A stretch of 64,000 bases of DNA from an uncultured Saprospiraceae bacterium. GTDB lineage: Bacteria > Bacteroidota > Bacteroidia > Chitinophagales > Saprospiraceae. The notes beneath the pieces are model-generated. The model made no database searches and was not told where the DNA came from. It saw only the letters and a list, made by a program, of their open reading frames with translations. The stretch's first letter is position 1; each line of letters opens with the position of its first letter. Shown here piece by piece: positions 24,361 through 32,761 of the stretch. A program made the translations under genes and the position numbers. The stretch spans positions 1 through 64,000 of the forward strand of contig CALLWB010000025.1 of NCBI GenBank assembly GCA_938016265.1, in the 5' to 3' direction.

Positions 24361-25800
24361 ATGGAAAAGCCTAAAAGAATTGTTATTTGGTTTCGTCTGG
24401 ATCTTCGGATTCATGACAACGAAGCCCTTGATTATGCAATTGAACGATGTGATGAGGTAATCCCTGTATTTGTGTTTGATGAACGTTTGTTTTCAGGAGA
24501 TACGTCCTATGGATTTCGCAAAACAGACAAATTCAGAACAAAATTTATAATTGAAAGCGTAGAAGACTTAAGAAAGTCCTTCGAAAAACTAGGCACCAGC
24601 CTTGTTGTACGCGTTGGGAAACCAGAAGAAGAGGTATTCAAAATTGCAGAAAAAGTGCAGGCAAGTTGGGTGTTTTGCAATAGAGAACGAACGCACGAAG
24701 AAGTACAAGTCCAGGACAAACTAGAAAGCAATCTTTGGAAAATTGGGGTAGAATTGCACTATTTCAGAGGGAAAATGCTGTATTATACACAAGACTTGCC
24801 TTTCCCGGTATCGCATTGCCCGGACTCCTTTACTCATTTCAGGAAAGAAGTAGAACGGTTTGTTCCAGTACGCGAACCGCTACCTAGCCCAAAACGAATC
24901 GCCGCACCCACGATAAAAATAAACTACGGTAAAATACCCGAACTCCAGGACTTCAATTTTGAAGATTTTGAAAGGGACTATCGATCCGCATTCCCCTTCA
25001 AAGGTGGCGAAACACAAGCATTAGAGCGCCTCAATGATTATATCTGGGAAAGAGAGCTCCTCCAAACTTACAAGGAAACAAGAAACGGAATGATCGGCGA
25101 AGATTACTCCTCAAAAATGTCTGCCTGGTTGGCCATTGGGTGTATTTCTCCTAAGCGAATCTATGCAGAAATAAAGCGATACGAACGTTCTAAAGTCAAA
25201 AATAAATCGACCTACCATTTGTTTTTTGAATTGTTATGGCGGGACTTTTTCAGATTGATGGGGAAAAAATACAAGACTGCTATTTTCGAAAAAGGAGGCA
25301 TCAAAGGCGAAGTCCCTGAAGATTTGGAAGACGATATGCACCGATTCAAAATCTGGAAAGAAGGCCGCACTGGTGTTCCCTTGATTGACGCCAATATGCG
25401 CGAACTCAACCAAACCGGATTCATGTCCAATAGAGGTCGCCAAAACGTAGCAAGTTTCCTCATTAATGACTTAAAAGTGAACTGGCAAATCGGTGCAGAG
25501 TATTTCGAATCTATGCTGATTGATTACGATATTTGCAGCAATTGGGGCAATTGGAATTATTTAGCAGGCATCGGAAATGATCCTAGAGAAGACCGATATT
25601 TTAATATTTTGCTACAAGCCAAACGGTATGATCCTAGTGGTGAATACGTCAAACTTTGGATACCTGAACTTACGGAAGTACCCGCTTCTAAAATCCATCG
25701 ACCGGATACACTGAGTTTTGAGGAGCAAGAAGAGGTACATGTCAAACTAGGAGCAGATTACCCGAAAGCAGTGGTGAATACCAAGCGCTGGGTACATTAA
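24361..25800 (+). CDS. Cryptochrome DASH (DNA photolyase family)
   Basis: The 479-residue flavoprotein belongs to the cry-DASH branch of the photolyase superfamily, which repairs cyclobutane pyrimidine dimers mainly in single-stranded DNA. The N-terminal antenna-binding alpha/beta domain covers residues 1-130 (IVIWFRLDLRIHDNEAL). The DASH-type linker contains PDSFTHFRKEVE near residue 155. The FAD domain includes SSKMSAWLAIGCISPKRIY, LLWRDFFRLMGKKY, TGFMSNRGRQNVASFLI and DYDICSNWGNWNYLAGIGNDPRED. It is followed 9 nt later by a small membrane protein gene, probably in the same transcript. Confidence 0.93.
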   Translation: MEKPKRIVIWFRLDLRIHDNEALDYAIERCDEVIPVFVFDERLFSGDTSYGFRKTDKFRTKFIIESVEDLRKSFEKLGTSLVVRVGKPEEEVFKIAEKVQASWVFCNRERTHEEVQVQDKLESNLWKIGVELHYFRGKMLYYTQDLPFPVSHCPDSFTHFRKEVERFVPVREPLPSPKRIAAPTIKINYGKIPELQDFNFEDFERDYRSAFPFKGGETQALERLNDYIWERELLQTYKETRNGMIGEDYSSKMSAWLAIGCISPKRIYAEIKRYERSKVKNKSTYHLFFELLWRDFFRLMGKKYKTAIFEKGGIKGEVPEDLEDDMHRFKIWKEGRTGVPLIDANMRELNQTGFMSNRGRQNVASFLINDLKVNWQIGAEYFESMLIDYDICSNWGNWNYLAGIGNDPREDRYFNILLQAKRYDPSGEYVKLWIPELTEVPASKIHRPDTLSFEEQEEVHVKLGADYPKAVVNTKRWVH

Positions 25801-25809
25801 TTACACAAC

Positions 25810-26472
25810 ATGTTCGTTTTCAGAGATTATCTGCTTATTTTGAAGAAGAATTCTTTGAGTATGTATTTAATATTAATTGCTTATTGCTGTTTGTTTTGGT
25901 TGACTTCCTTTATTATGAAGGAGGAGGAGAAGCTGAATCCTGGCAAGATGTATACTGTCAAAAAGGGAAAGCACTTTTCCTATCCAAGAGTATTAAAATT
26001 CAAAAAAAATACACCAGAGATTCACTGGGCAGTACAGTTTAACCATGATTGCAACTACATTTTAAAAGAAGAAAATGGGGCACGAAGCATAGACCAAAAA
26101 GATTGGAATAAACTCTGTGGCGTTTTTTTTAGTACCCTAAACACAAGGAAAGAAGCGGCGATGATCGGCTGGCGATACAATCCAGATACCGATCTAATTG
26201 AGCTGGCCCCTTATTACCATATTGAAGGAGGAAGAGACATGTTTCCTCCACTGCTATCTGTTTGTAGGGAAACAGAGGTGCAAATTTGTTTGCTCATCGA
26301 CAGAGAAAGAAAACTGTACAAATGGCGATTAAACTATAATAATGATATTTATTTTCATGAAATGTCCTTCTCTCACAATAAAAAGAGATTAAGTTTTATC
26401 AATTTTTATTTTGGTGGGAATAAGCCTGCTCCACAAGAAGTCAGCTGCAAAATGAAAATGGAATTTATCTGA
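25810..26472 (+). CDS. Hypothetical membrane-anchored protein downstream of cry-DASH
   Basis: The 220-residue product has one hydrophobic segment at residues 17-36 (MYLILIAYCCLFWLTSFI) followed by a beta-rich soluble part of about 180 residues. A start at the Met of residue 18 is also possible, and would make it a signal peptide. I recognise no family; aromatic and charged residues are mixed as in a beta-sandwich. The 9-nt gap to the photolyase gene indicates co-transcription, but a functional link is only inferred. Confidence 0.6.
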   Translation: MFVFRDYLLILKKNSLSMYLILIAYCCLFWLTSFIMKEEEKLNPGKMYTVKKGKHFSYPRVLKFKKNTPEIHWAVQFNHDCNYILKEENGARSIDQKDWNKLCGVFFSTLNTRKEAAMIGWRYNPDTDLIELAPYYHIEGGRDMFPPLLSVCRETEVQICLLIDRERKLYKWRLNYNNDIYFHEMSFSHNKKRLSFINFYFGGNKPAPQEVSCKMKMEFI

Positions 26473-26558
26473 TTAGTTATTTGTGGATTAGTTGATGGAT
26501 ATTGGATAACTTAAGAAGTTGTTAGTTGAAATCGTCTATACTTTCTATCAACCACTTT

Positions 26559-27359
26559 CTACTCTTTTATTCCCCCAACCAATATCACATAAATCGCAGA
26601 TTCTGTAGTCCCGTCAAGTTGCAGATAATCATTCACAAAATCATCCATAAAACCGCCAACCGGCAAAGCACCCAATCCCAAAGCGGCAGCCATCAGCAAA
26701 ATATTCTGACATAAATGACCACATTCCAATAAAGAAAACCGATACGCCCGTTCTTCGTATTTTACCTGCTGTCGCTCAAAACACGCCGTGATCACAATTG
26801 CAGCAGAAGCAGTCGGCAACGCCAAATCTGTAGTACATGCCTTTGCCAACGTTGGCTCAGAAGCACGTTCTTCAAATTTTGCAAGACGGTGTTTTCGGGG
26901 CTCATAATGATAAGCACCAACCTCCAATTCCGGCATATCCAGCGGCAATAGATAAACTTCAGTTGGATAGAGTGCACCTCCAGAAGGAATTGCCCGACGA
27001 TACAATCCCTTTTCTTTCGCAAAATGGGTGGTGCCATTTCCATATTTCAATAGGGTAGCGGCCTCCTCCAAAGTCAGTTGATGACCATTAAATCTAGAAG
27101 AGGATTTTCTATCAAAAATCGCCTCCGCTATGGACATATCTATATCTTTTGGTTCCGGTAAATCAGTTCGAAAGGCACAAGGATAAACCTTGCCAGCACG
27201 CTCGACTAAATCTCTTCCTTCCAGTGAATTATTGAAAAAATTGATCTTGGAAAACAAGGGCAAATTACAAGGATATAACTTAGAATTTTCATGGTAAATC
27301 TGAGAAACTAATGTTGTCTCTTCTTCGGCATGCCCGGTAAGTCTTTCTTTTTTGCTCAT
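26559..27359 (-). CDS. SagB-type (ThcOx) FMN dehydrogenase of the azole RiPP operon
   Basis: The 266-residue protein is a nitroreductase-fold SagB/ThcOx dehydrogenase, which oxidises azolines to azoles on a RiPP precursor using FMN. Visible family motifs are DRKSSSRFNGHQLTLEEAATLL, the hallmark SGGALYPTEVYLLPL at about residues 126-140, and LECGHLCQNILLMAAALGLGALPVGGF near residue 215. It is the last gene of the five-gene minus-strand operon, 9 nt after the YcaO gene. Its presence implies that aromatic thiazoles or oxazoles, not only azolines, are made. Confidence 0.93.
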   Translation of the reverse strand: MSKKERLTGHAEEETTLVSQIYHENSKLYPCNLPLFSKINFFNNSLEGRDLVERAGKVYPCAFRTDLPEPKDIDMSIAEAIFDRKSSSRFNGHQLTLEEAATLLKYGNGTTHFAKEKGLYRRAIPSGGALYPTEVYLLPLDMPELEVGAYHYEPRKHRLAKFEERASEPTLAKACTTDLALPTASAAIVITACFERQQVKYEERAYRFSLLECGHLCQNILLMAAALGLGALPVGGFMDDFVNDYLQLDGTTESAIYVILVGGIKE

Positions 27360-27368
27360 ATTGTTGGA

Positions 27369-28658
27369 TTATGGATAGGGATGAGGGAAAGGATTGATCT
27401 CTTCTGGAAGGGTAGGAGTGGTCCTCCATCCTAGCTTTTGAGGTACCTGACTCCAGCGTTTTCCTCCTAGTAAAATATGTTGAAAATTACCTTCTATTTG
27501 CTGCAAGGCTGGACAATAAACTTTACCGACTTGCAAACCAAGGTCTTGAATATCTGGCATGGTCAAATCTACATAAACGACATCGCTTCCAGCCTCATGA
27601 ATGGCGGATAACATCTTTGGAATTGCCTCGGTTTCTGAAGTGGAACAAACTGGAATATCGGACAGTTTTATCCGTTCAGGATTATCAAACAAAAAAGAAA
27701 GAGAGGCATCCATATCAGCCGTCGCATACAAATCCACCCGCTCTTCAAATCCTGTAATGTGTTGGAAGGATGTCGGTGTTTCTTGCGCACCTTGTTCTAG
27801 CCGTTTGAACCTTGCCCACGTCCAGCCCTGAACTGCTTCGACCATTGCCTTGACGATGGCTTTTCTGATGTCTGCCCGACAAGCACCTCCTACATTCACA
27901 ATAGGTGGATCAAAATTGTAATCTTTTATAAAACAGATCACGGTAGAATGGGGCAAGTCCGTTTCCATCAAAAACAACAGGTACTCTAGATTCGGCCGTT
28001 GAAATCGTTCTTTAACTATCTTTTCGATCCAGGGTTCGTCCAAAATCAATTGTGGTGCAGGACGTTTATTGAGCCAAAAAATGGAGAAGGCGTCCCGCTC
28101 AATATATTCATTCAGTCCTGATCTCAAAATCCAATCAAGGTCTGGCCCGCAAGCCATTCCCGTCGAAATGGCGGGGCCAATCACGATTTCTTCCTTGTGC
28201 ATTCTCATGTAGGGAATTTGTACCAGACAAGCAGGCACCAATCGATTTTTACCAGTGATTAAAGACTTTCCATGGACCCAAGTCACCGGCGTATCCTCCT
28301 TGAATAATTGGGTAGGCAAATCTTTTTCCTGAAAATCAGCGAAAAGGGCTATTTCGTCTGGGTGAAGTGGGTTTTGCGATTGCAATTCCTTCCAGGATCC
28401 AAAGACAAACCGTTCTGGTAATAAGACTCCTGAGCAATACCGTTCGACAGACTCGCCAATAGCCGCCCATTTAGCATCTTCAGGATCCAAACCCGCCCCT
28501 CCATTAAATTCATTTACCTGGTGTTGGAGATAGGGAGTGGTCTTGGCCATGCGGATGGTCACATTGTAGATGGAAGGTGCGCCAGGGTCGAAAGGAACAA
28601 GATGCCAGCCTACCCCTATTCCTCCAAGCGCATCAAGAATATCGTGTTCTATATACAT
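27369..28658 (-). CDS. YcaO-type azoline-forming cyclodehydratase (TOMM D protein)
   Basis: The 429-residue protein is a YcaO-domain enzyme that uses ATP to activate backbone amides so that Cys, Ser or Thr side chains close into azolines. ATP/Mg-site motifs are visible: AKWAAIGESVERYCSG (near 63-78), GLNEYIERDAF (near 182-192) and KAMVEAVQGWTWAR (near 270-283). The protein ends in PFPHPYP (423-429). This alternating-proline tail is characteristic of azoline-forming YcaO proteins, where it reaches the active site. The gene is 3 nt from the upstream fusion gene and 9 nt from the SagB gene, so the three are translated together. Confidence 0.95.
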   Translation of the reverse strand: MYIEHDILDALGGIGVGWHLVPFDPGAPSIYNVTIRMAKTTPYLQHQVNEFNGGAGLDPEDAKWAAIGESVERYCSGVLLPERFVFGSWKELQSQNPLHPDEIALFADFQEKDLPTQLFKEDTPVTWVHGKSLITGKNRLVPACLVQIPYMRMHKEEIVIGPAISTGMACGPDLDWILRSGLNEYIERDAFSIFWLNKRPAPQLILDEPWIEKIVKERFQRPNLEYLLFLMETDLPHSTVICFIKDYNFDPPIVNVGGACRADIRKAIVKAMVEAVQGWTWARFKRLEQGAQETPTSFQHITGFEERVDLYATADMDASLSFLFDNPERIKLSDIPVCSTSETEAIPKMLSAIHEAGSDVVYVDLTMPDIQDLGLQVGKVYCPALQQIEGNFQHILLGGKRWSQVPQKLGWRTTPTLPEEINPFPHPYP

Positions 28659-28661
28659 AAA

Positions 28662-31040
28662 TCAAGGGGCGTTTTTGTAGTTTTCAGGATGCCAGGGAGT
28701 GGTGGCAGGTTTAGCAAGCGTATTTTTGCAATCGGGACAATTGGGGAGTCTTAGCACCTTGTGCTTTTTTATGTTCATAGTTGGAACAAGAAAAACAATT
28801 GTTTTGGCAGTGCTGGAAACCTCTCCAAAACCGGTCAATAACTTAAGTGTTTCCATGGAAAGCCAGTCGACACCAATCGGTAGATGAAACCAACCTGATC
28901 GGAGATCGATCATTTTGCCATTGAGCGTAGTTTGGTCGGAAAGGCCGCCTTGTCTACGTAGCTCAAAACATTTGAAACATGCCGTTTGGTTGGGGAAGAT
29001 GGTAGGGCCAATTTCGACGTTCCAGCCGGATTGACGAATGCTTGACCACGGGATGTTTTTTTGAAGGCAGAATTTGTTTACTTTATGATAAATCTCTTGA
29101 TGGTAAGCATCCTCCGCCAGAATTATCATATCCGGTAACTCCTCATCTGACAAGCCTTCCAGGATTTCTACAGAATTATAATCATTAAAATTTAGCTTGG
29201 GTTTTAAATCTGTTAATGCATTTTTTAAGGCGGTTGTTCTCGGCTGGTTTAAGTCCTGGCGATGAAACCAGCCTCCTTTATTTATCAGTCGTTCATTTAC
29301 CACACCTTCACCCACAACATTCAGTTTGCCGATACCAATCATAGCCAATTGTCGTAGGAGATTGGACGCAGTGACGCCATTCCCAAAAACCATCACCTTT
29401 GCTTGTTGCAATCGTCGCTGATACTGACCACCTCGTTGGAGTTCGTGCGTCATTCCGTTGCCTCCGTTGACGTGAGAAAAAACAGAGATTTGACTGCTGT
29501 ATTCTTCTTCCAGGGGATCTGTAATCTGTTTGTTTTCCATAATACCTTTATTTACAAGTGAGGACATAATGAGGGAAAGATTGGCATCTCCATTCCACTG
29601 ATCTAACAATTGGAACAAGTTTAGTTTTTCGCCCTTTTTCTTCCATAGCCAATGGATGGCTTCTTTTACTACGGGTGCTTTCAAAACAACTTCTTCTGAA
29701 TAGGATTTGAATATGATCTCCTCCTTTTGTTCAAAGAGCCGGAAACGCGGAGCAAAATTTGGATATTCTGGTAAGTTTAGAAGATGTCTGGAGTCGGTAT
29801 CCTTGATATTAGTTTCCTTTTTGAGGCAATTTTCAATCAAACTAGCTGCTTTCCGAATACTGTTTGTGATGCGTTGTTCAAATGAATATTGTTTTACTTT
29901 TTTCAGGACGTACTGGTCTTTCAGGGCTTTAAGAATCGCTTCTTTTATTTCGAATGGTTCTGCATGTTTGTCAATTGGCGGGTAGCCAAGGCTTAGTTCT
30001 TCCAGTCGCAGTGCCAGAATTCGCTGGTCTTCAATTTGAGGGAGGGACAAGGTTGGCACTCCATAACTCAACCCTTCGAGGACTGTATTGTAGCCGCCAG
30101 TTCCTAGTATCAAGCTCGTTTTTTTCAACAGGGTTTGTTGAGAAATTGGTTGATCTAATTGGATAAATTTTGCAGTAGAATTTGACGGTATACTAAGGTT
30201 CTGTGCTCTGTTTTTAGCAATAACAACGGTTACATTAATAGAATAAACCGCATTTATTATTTTTTGTAATAACTCCGTTTGTCCTCCAAACACATTACCA
30301 AGAGAAAGATATACAATTGGCAGATTCTCCTCCACCTCTTCACAGGAAACCCCTTCGAAAGGATCAATGTCGTGCCGCTGGCCAAAAACACTCCCCGTAC
30401 AAATAGCAGTAGCGGGCAACCCTGCTCCATTCAATTCAATATTCAAGGACGTAAAACACAAATTGAGAATAGGGGATAGACGATTTAAATTAGTGGTTGG
30501 TAGCAAATTGGCAGTTTTACGTAACCGATTTAACCGACGTTCAAGTCGCAATAGGGTAGGGTCAACGTAAGATTCGCCTGACCAGTTCATCGGACTAGCC
30601 TCTCCATAAACATCCTGAAGCACAAAATATCGGGAAGCAGATTGTAAAAGTATCCCAGGACTGTATGAAATCCAGGGAATGCCGGTTGCATCTGCTACCA
30701 TCGCTCCCCACAATGCCGTACAATCAGTAATTAGTAGATCCGGTTGAATAGACTTTGCGAATTCTATTGTAGGAAGTAATGCTTTCTCCGCAACCGGAAT
30801 AAACCAGTGCTCCAGCATCCAACTGCTTAAGTCGATCGCGTCATTTGGGAAATCAAGAAGGTCCTCGCTTAGGCTATCGTCGAGGACCTTCTCTAATGTT
30901 TGAGTAGTAGAAAGGGCATATTTTATAGTATGGTTTGACGCCCAAAAAATCTGATGCCCTGCTAGTTCCAGACGTCGAGCCACAGGAGCCAATTGCCGCA
31001 CATGACTGATGGCAGGAATACAAACCACTAGTATTTTCAT
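28662..31040 (-). CDS. Fusion: MGT-type glycosyltransferase + RRE leader-binding domain + ThiF/E1-like TOMM partner protein
   Basis: The 792-residue protein has three parts. Residues 1 to about 405 are a GT-B glycosyltransferase of the macrolide/UDP-glucuronosyl type: MKILVVCIPAISHVRQLAPV at the start and LGTGGYNTVLEGLSYGVPTL at 312-331 for nucleotide-sugar binding. Residues about 431-510 look like an RRE winged-helix domain (PRFRLFEQKEEIIF, then DLNLSLI-like helices) that grips RiPP leaders. Residues about 545-792 are a ThiF/E1-like fold with FGNGVTASNLLRQL (G553, G555) and two CxxC pairs (C688/C691, C768/C771) likely to bind zinc. This last part matches the C/F partner proteins of TOMM cyclodehydratases. 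The fusion to a glycosyltransferase is unusual and suggests that cyclisation and glycosylation occur on one docked substrate. Confidence 0.9.
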   Translation of the reverse strand: MKILVVCIPAISHVRQLAPVARRLELAGHQIFWASNHTIKYALSTTQTLEKVLDDSLSEDLLDFPNDAIDLSSWMLEHWFIPVAEKALLPTIEFAKSIQPDLLITDCTALWGAMVADATGIPWISYSPGILLQSASRYFVLQDVYGEASPMNWSGESYVDPTLLRLERRLNRLRKTANLLPTTNLNRLSPILNLCFTSLNIELNGAGLPATAICTGSVFGQRHDIDPFEGVSCEEVEENLPIVYLSLGNVFGGQTELLQKIINAVYSINVTVVIAKNRAQNLSIPSNSTAKFIQLDQPISQQTLLKKTSLILGTGGYNTVLEGLSYGVPTLSLPQIEDQRILALRLEELSLGYPPIDKHAEPFEIKEAILKALKDQYVLKKVKQYSFEQRITNSIRKAASLIENCLKKETNIKDTDSRHLLNLPEYPNFAPRFRLFEQKEEIIFKSYSEEVVLKAPVVKEAIHWLWKKKGEKLNLFQLLDQWNGDANLSLIMSSLVNKGIMENKQITDPLEEEYSSQISVFSHVNGGNGMTHELQRGGQYQRRLQQAKVMVFGNGVTASNLLRQLAMIGIGKLNVVGEGVVNERLINKGGWFHRQDLNQPRTTALKNALTDLKPKLNFNDYNSVEILEGLSDEELPDMIILAEDAYHQEIYHKVNKFCLQKNIPWSSIRQSGWNVEIGPTIFPNQTACFKCFELRRQGGLSDQTTLNGKMIDLRSGWFHLPIGVDWLSMETLKLLTGFGEVSSTAKTIVFLVPTMNIKKHKVLRLPNCPDCKNTLAKPATTPWHPENYKNAP

Positions 31041-31073
31041 AGGGAATTGTTTAAAGAATTCTCGAATTCACTC

Positions 31074-31838
31074 CTATTGAGGTTTTAAGGTTTGTTGCAC
31101 TGGTTCCTGAACTTCAACTGCTACTCCAAAATTGCAAGAGCAGGAAGAACAAGCATAACAACTGGAAGAGCAGCACAAGCTACATCCTCCGCCTTTTGCA
31201 GCTACAGCTCCGACGTAAGAGTGGATTCTGGAAATTTCAGAATACAAATCACTGTCGCCCATCATTTTGTTGAATTCTCCTTTGCTGATAAATCCCAGGT
31301 TGTATTCATCCACTGCAAAATCTTTTAAGACAACACCGGCTAGTGCGCGGCCTTTGGACATTCTTTCAAATCGGTCTAGTTTTGTACGACCATACATTTC
31401 TTTAAAAACGCCTCTTGCGCCTTGTTTTTTCAATGCTTCAAAACTTCCTGGTTTAGATTCTTTCAGTCGGCCTTTCTCGTAAGTGATCACTGTGAATTCT
31501 TCAGGATTTACTGCTTGCGAGGTTTTTACGATGGTTGCTCCGGCAGGGACATAAGTGTCCTCTGAGTTCGCAATGTTTTTTCTAAGGCTAATGGAGGCGA
31601 CAGACTGCATATCGTGAGAGCACATTGGTAACACACATACAATATAACCCTGAGCATGGTTGATATATCCTTTGACCCTGAGCATGTCAGCGTCAAATCC
31701 TCTGTTGCGCAGTTCATTGATTAATCCTTTTGGTTCTTCTTCATATTCAAAAGCATCCAATACCATTTCTGCAGCAAGCCTGGGATGCATTCTTGCCGAT
31801 TTTGGCAATTGCCAAAAATTGTCTAACTGATCGTTCAT
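31074..31838 (-). CDS. RiPP precursor protein B with a very long leader and Cys/Ser-rich core
   Basis: The 254-residue protein is a paralogue of the next entry; most leader positions are conserved (HPRLAAE, FDADMLRVKGY, LPMCSHDMQSVAS, GDSDLYSEISRIHSYV). The leader occupies residues 1-215 and lacks the NHLP or nif11 signatures. Residues 216-237 form the core: three Gly, then seven Cys and seven Ser within 19 residues, including YACSSCSCNF. A follower of 17 residues ends the protein. The Cys and Ser residues are candidates for thiazole or oxazole formation. It precedes the fusion gene by 33 nt in the operon. It is unrelated to nitrile hydratase. Whether the leader is removed is unknown. Confidence 0.85.
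   Translation of the reverse strand: MNDQLDNFWQLPKSARMHPRLAAEMVLDAFEYEEEPKGLINELRNRGFDADMLRVKGYINHAQGYIVCVLPMCSHDMQSVASISLRKNIANSEDTYVPAGATIVKTSQAVNPEEFTVITYEKGRLKESKPGSFEALKKQGARGVFKEMYGRTKLDRFERMSKGRALAGVVLKDFAVDEYNLGFISKGEFNKMMGDSDLYSEISRIHSYVGAVAAKGGGCSLCCSSSCYACSSCSCNFGVAVEVQEPVQQTLKPQ
31128..31193 (-). other. Core region of precursor B
   Basis: Residues 216-237 of precursor B. Cys at 219, 222, 223, 227, 230, 233 and 235; Ser at 220, 224-226, 231, 232 and 234. The last ten residues are identical to those of precursor A. Confidence 0.75.
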
Positions 31839-31876
31839 ATTTTCTGATTTTTGTGGTTACAATACATAAAAATCCG

Positions 31877-31894
31877 TTTCTAGAGATCTAGAAA
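31877..31894 (-). promoter_or_regulatory. Hairpin between the two precursor genes
   Basis: TTTCTAG / CTAGAAA with loop AGAT, in the 107-nt gap between precursors A and B. On the minus strand it is followed after three nt by ATTTTTA. It may weakly attenuate or protect the transcript end of precursor A, giving more precursor than enzyme. Confidence 0.3.
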
Positions 31895-31945
31895 ATTGAA
31901 TGAGGGAGTGGTATTTTATTGATTGTAAGGAAGAAAAAAGTGTTG

Positions 31946-32701
31946 CTAGGAAGTTACTGGTTCTAGCCCTACTTTGGTTTCAATACTAATTTCAAAGTTG
32001 CAAGAACAGGAAGAACAAGCGTAAGTACTTGTAGAACAGCATCCTTTGCATCCTCCAGCTACGGAAGCGGTTGCAACATAAGAGTGTATTCTTGATATTT
32101 CAGAATAGAGATCGCTATCACCAATGACTTTGTTGTATTCGCTTTTGCTCAAGAAGCCAAGTTTTACTTCATCCGTTGCAAAATCATTTAAGACGACTCC
32201 TGATAGAGCTCTGCCCTTGGTCAATCGGTCAAATCGTTCTATCTTTTCTCCTTTAAACATTTTTTTGAACGCCAATTTTGCTCCGCCCTTCCTGAGCAGT
32301 TCAAAGTCGACTGGCTTAGATTCTTTAAGCTTTCCATTTTCAAATGTAAATACTTGAAACTCGTGTGGGTTGGTTGCCTGGGAGGTTTTAACTATTGTTG
32401 CACTTGCTGAAATATAGGTATCGGATTCATCCGCAATGTTTTTTCTAACACTCATCGAGGCAACAGATTGCATATCATGTGAACACATTGGCAAAATGCA
32501 AACCACATACCCTTGTTTTTGATTGACGTATCCTTTCACACGAAGCATGTCCGCATCAAATCCTTTTCCTCTTAGCAATTTGATCAGGCTTCTTGGCTCC
32601 TCATCATATTCCATAACGTCTAATAAAAGCTCAGCAGCGAGCCGCGGGTGCATACGACTAGAGTCTGGTAAACTCCAAGTTGAACTTGAAAAATATTCCA
32701 T
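31946..32701 (-). CDS. RiPP precursor protein A with a very long leader and Cys/Ser/Thr-rich core
   Basis: The 251-residue first gene of the operon aligns over its full length with precursor B. The leader (1-214) shares HPRLAAELLLD, EYDEEPRSLI, GFDADMLRVKGYVNQKQGY, CSHDMQSVAS, ATIVKTSQA and KGRALSGVVL. These blocks suggest a folded domain rather than a flexible tag. The core (215-236) begins AGGCKGCC and ends YACSSCSCNF, with six Cys, five Ser and two Thr. A 15-residue follower closes the protein. Strong conservation of leader and core between the copies suggests both are used by the same enzymes. No peptidase or exporter gene is adjacent. Confidence 0.85.
   Translation of the reverse strand: MEYFSSSTWSLPDSSRMHPRLAAELLLDVMEYDEEPRSLIKLLRGKGFDADMLRVKGYVNQKQGYVVCILPMCSHDMQSVASMSVRKNIADESDTYISASATIVKTSQATNPHEFQVFTFENGKLKESKPVDFELLRKGGAKLAFKKMFKGEKIERFDRLTKGRALSGVVLNDFATDEVKLGFLSKSEYNKVIGDSDLYSEISRIHSYVATASVAGGCKGCCSTSTYACSSCSCNFEISIETKVGLEPVTS
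31994..32059 (-). other. Core region of precursor A
   Basis: Residues 215-236 of precursor A. Cys at 218, 221, 222, 229, 232 and 234; Ser at 223, 225, 230, 231 and 233; Thr at 224 and 226. Compared with precursor B, differences are confined to the first half of the core. Confidence 0.75.
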
Positions 32702-32761
32702 GGTGAATAGTGTTTAATATGAAAAATAGATAGGGCGAGAAGTGATGTGTCTCAATATATA

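Noticed and set aside
31074-32701. Precursors as NHLP/nif11-type or heterocycloanthracin RiPP precursors
   Set aside because: The Cys/Ser-rich core is similar in style, but the leader lacks the nitrile-hydratase-like or nif11 signatures and is much longer.
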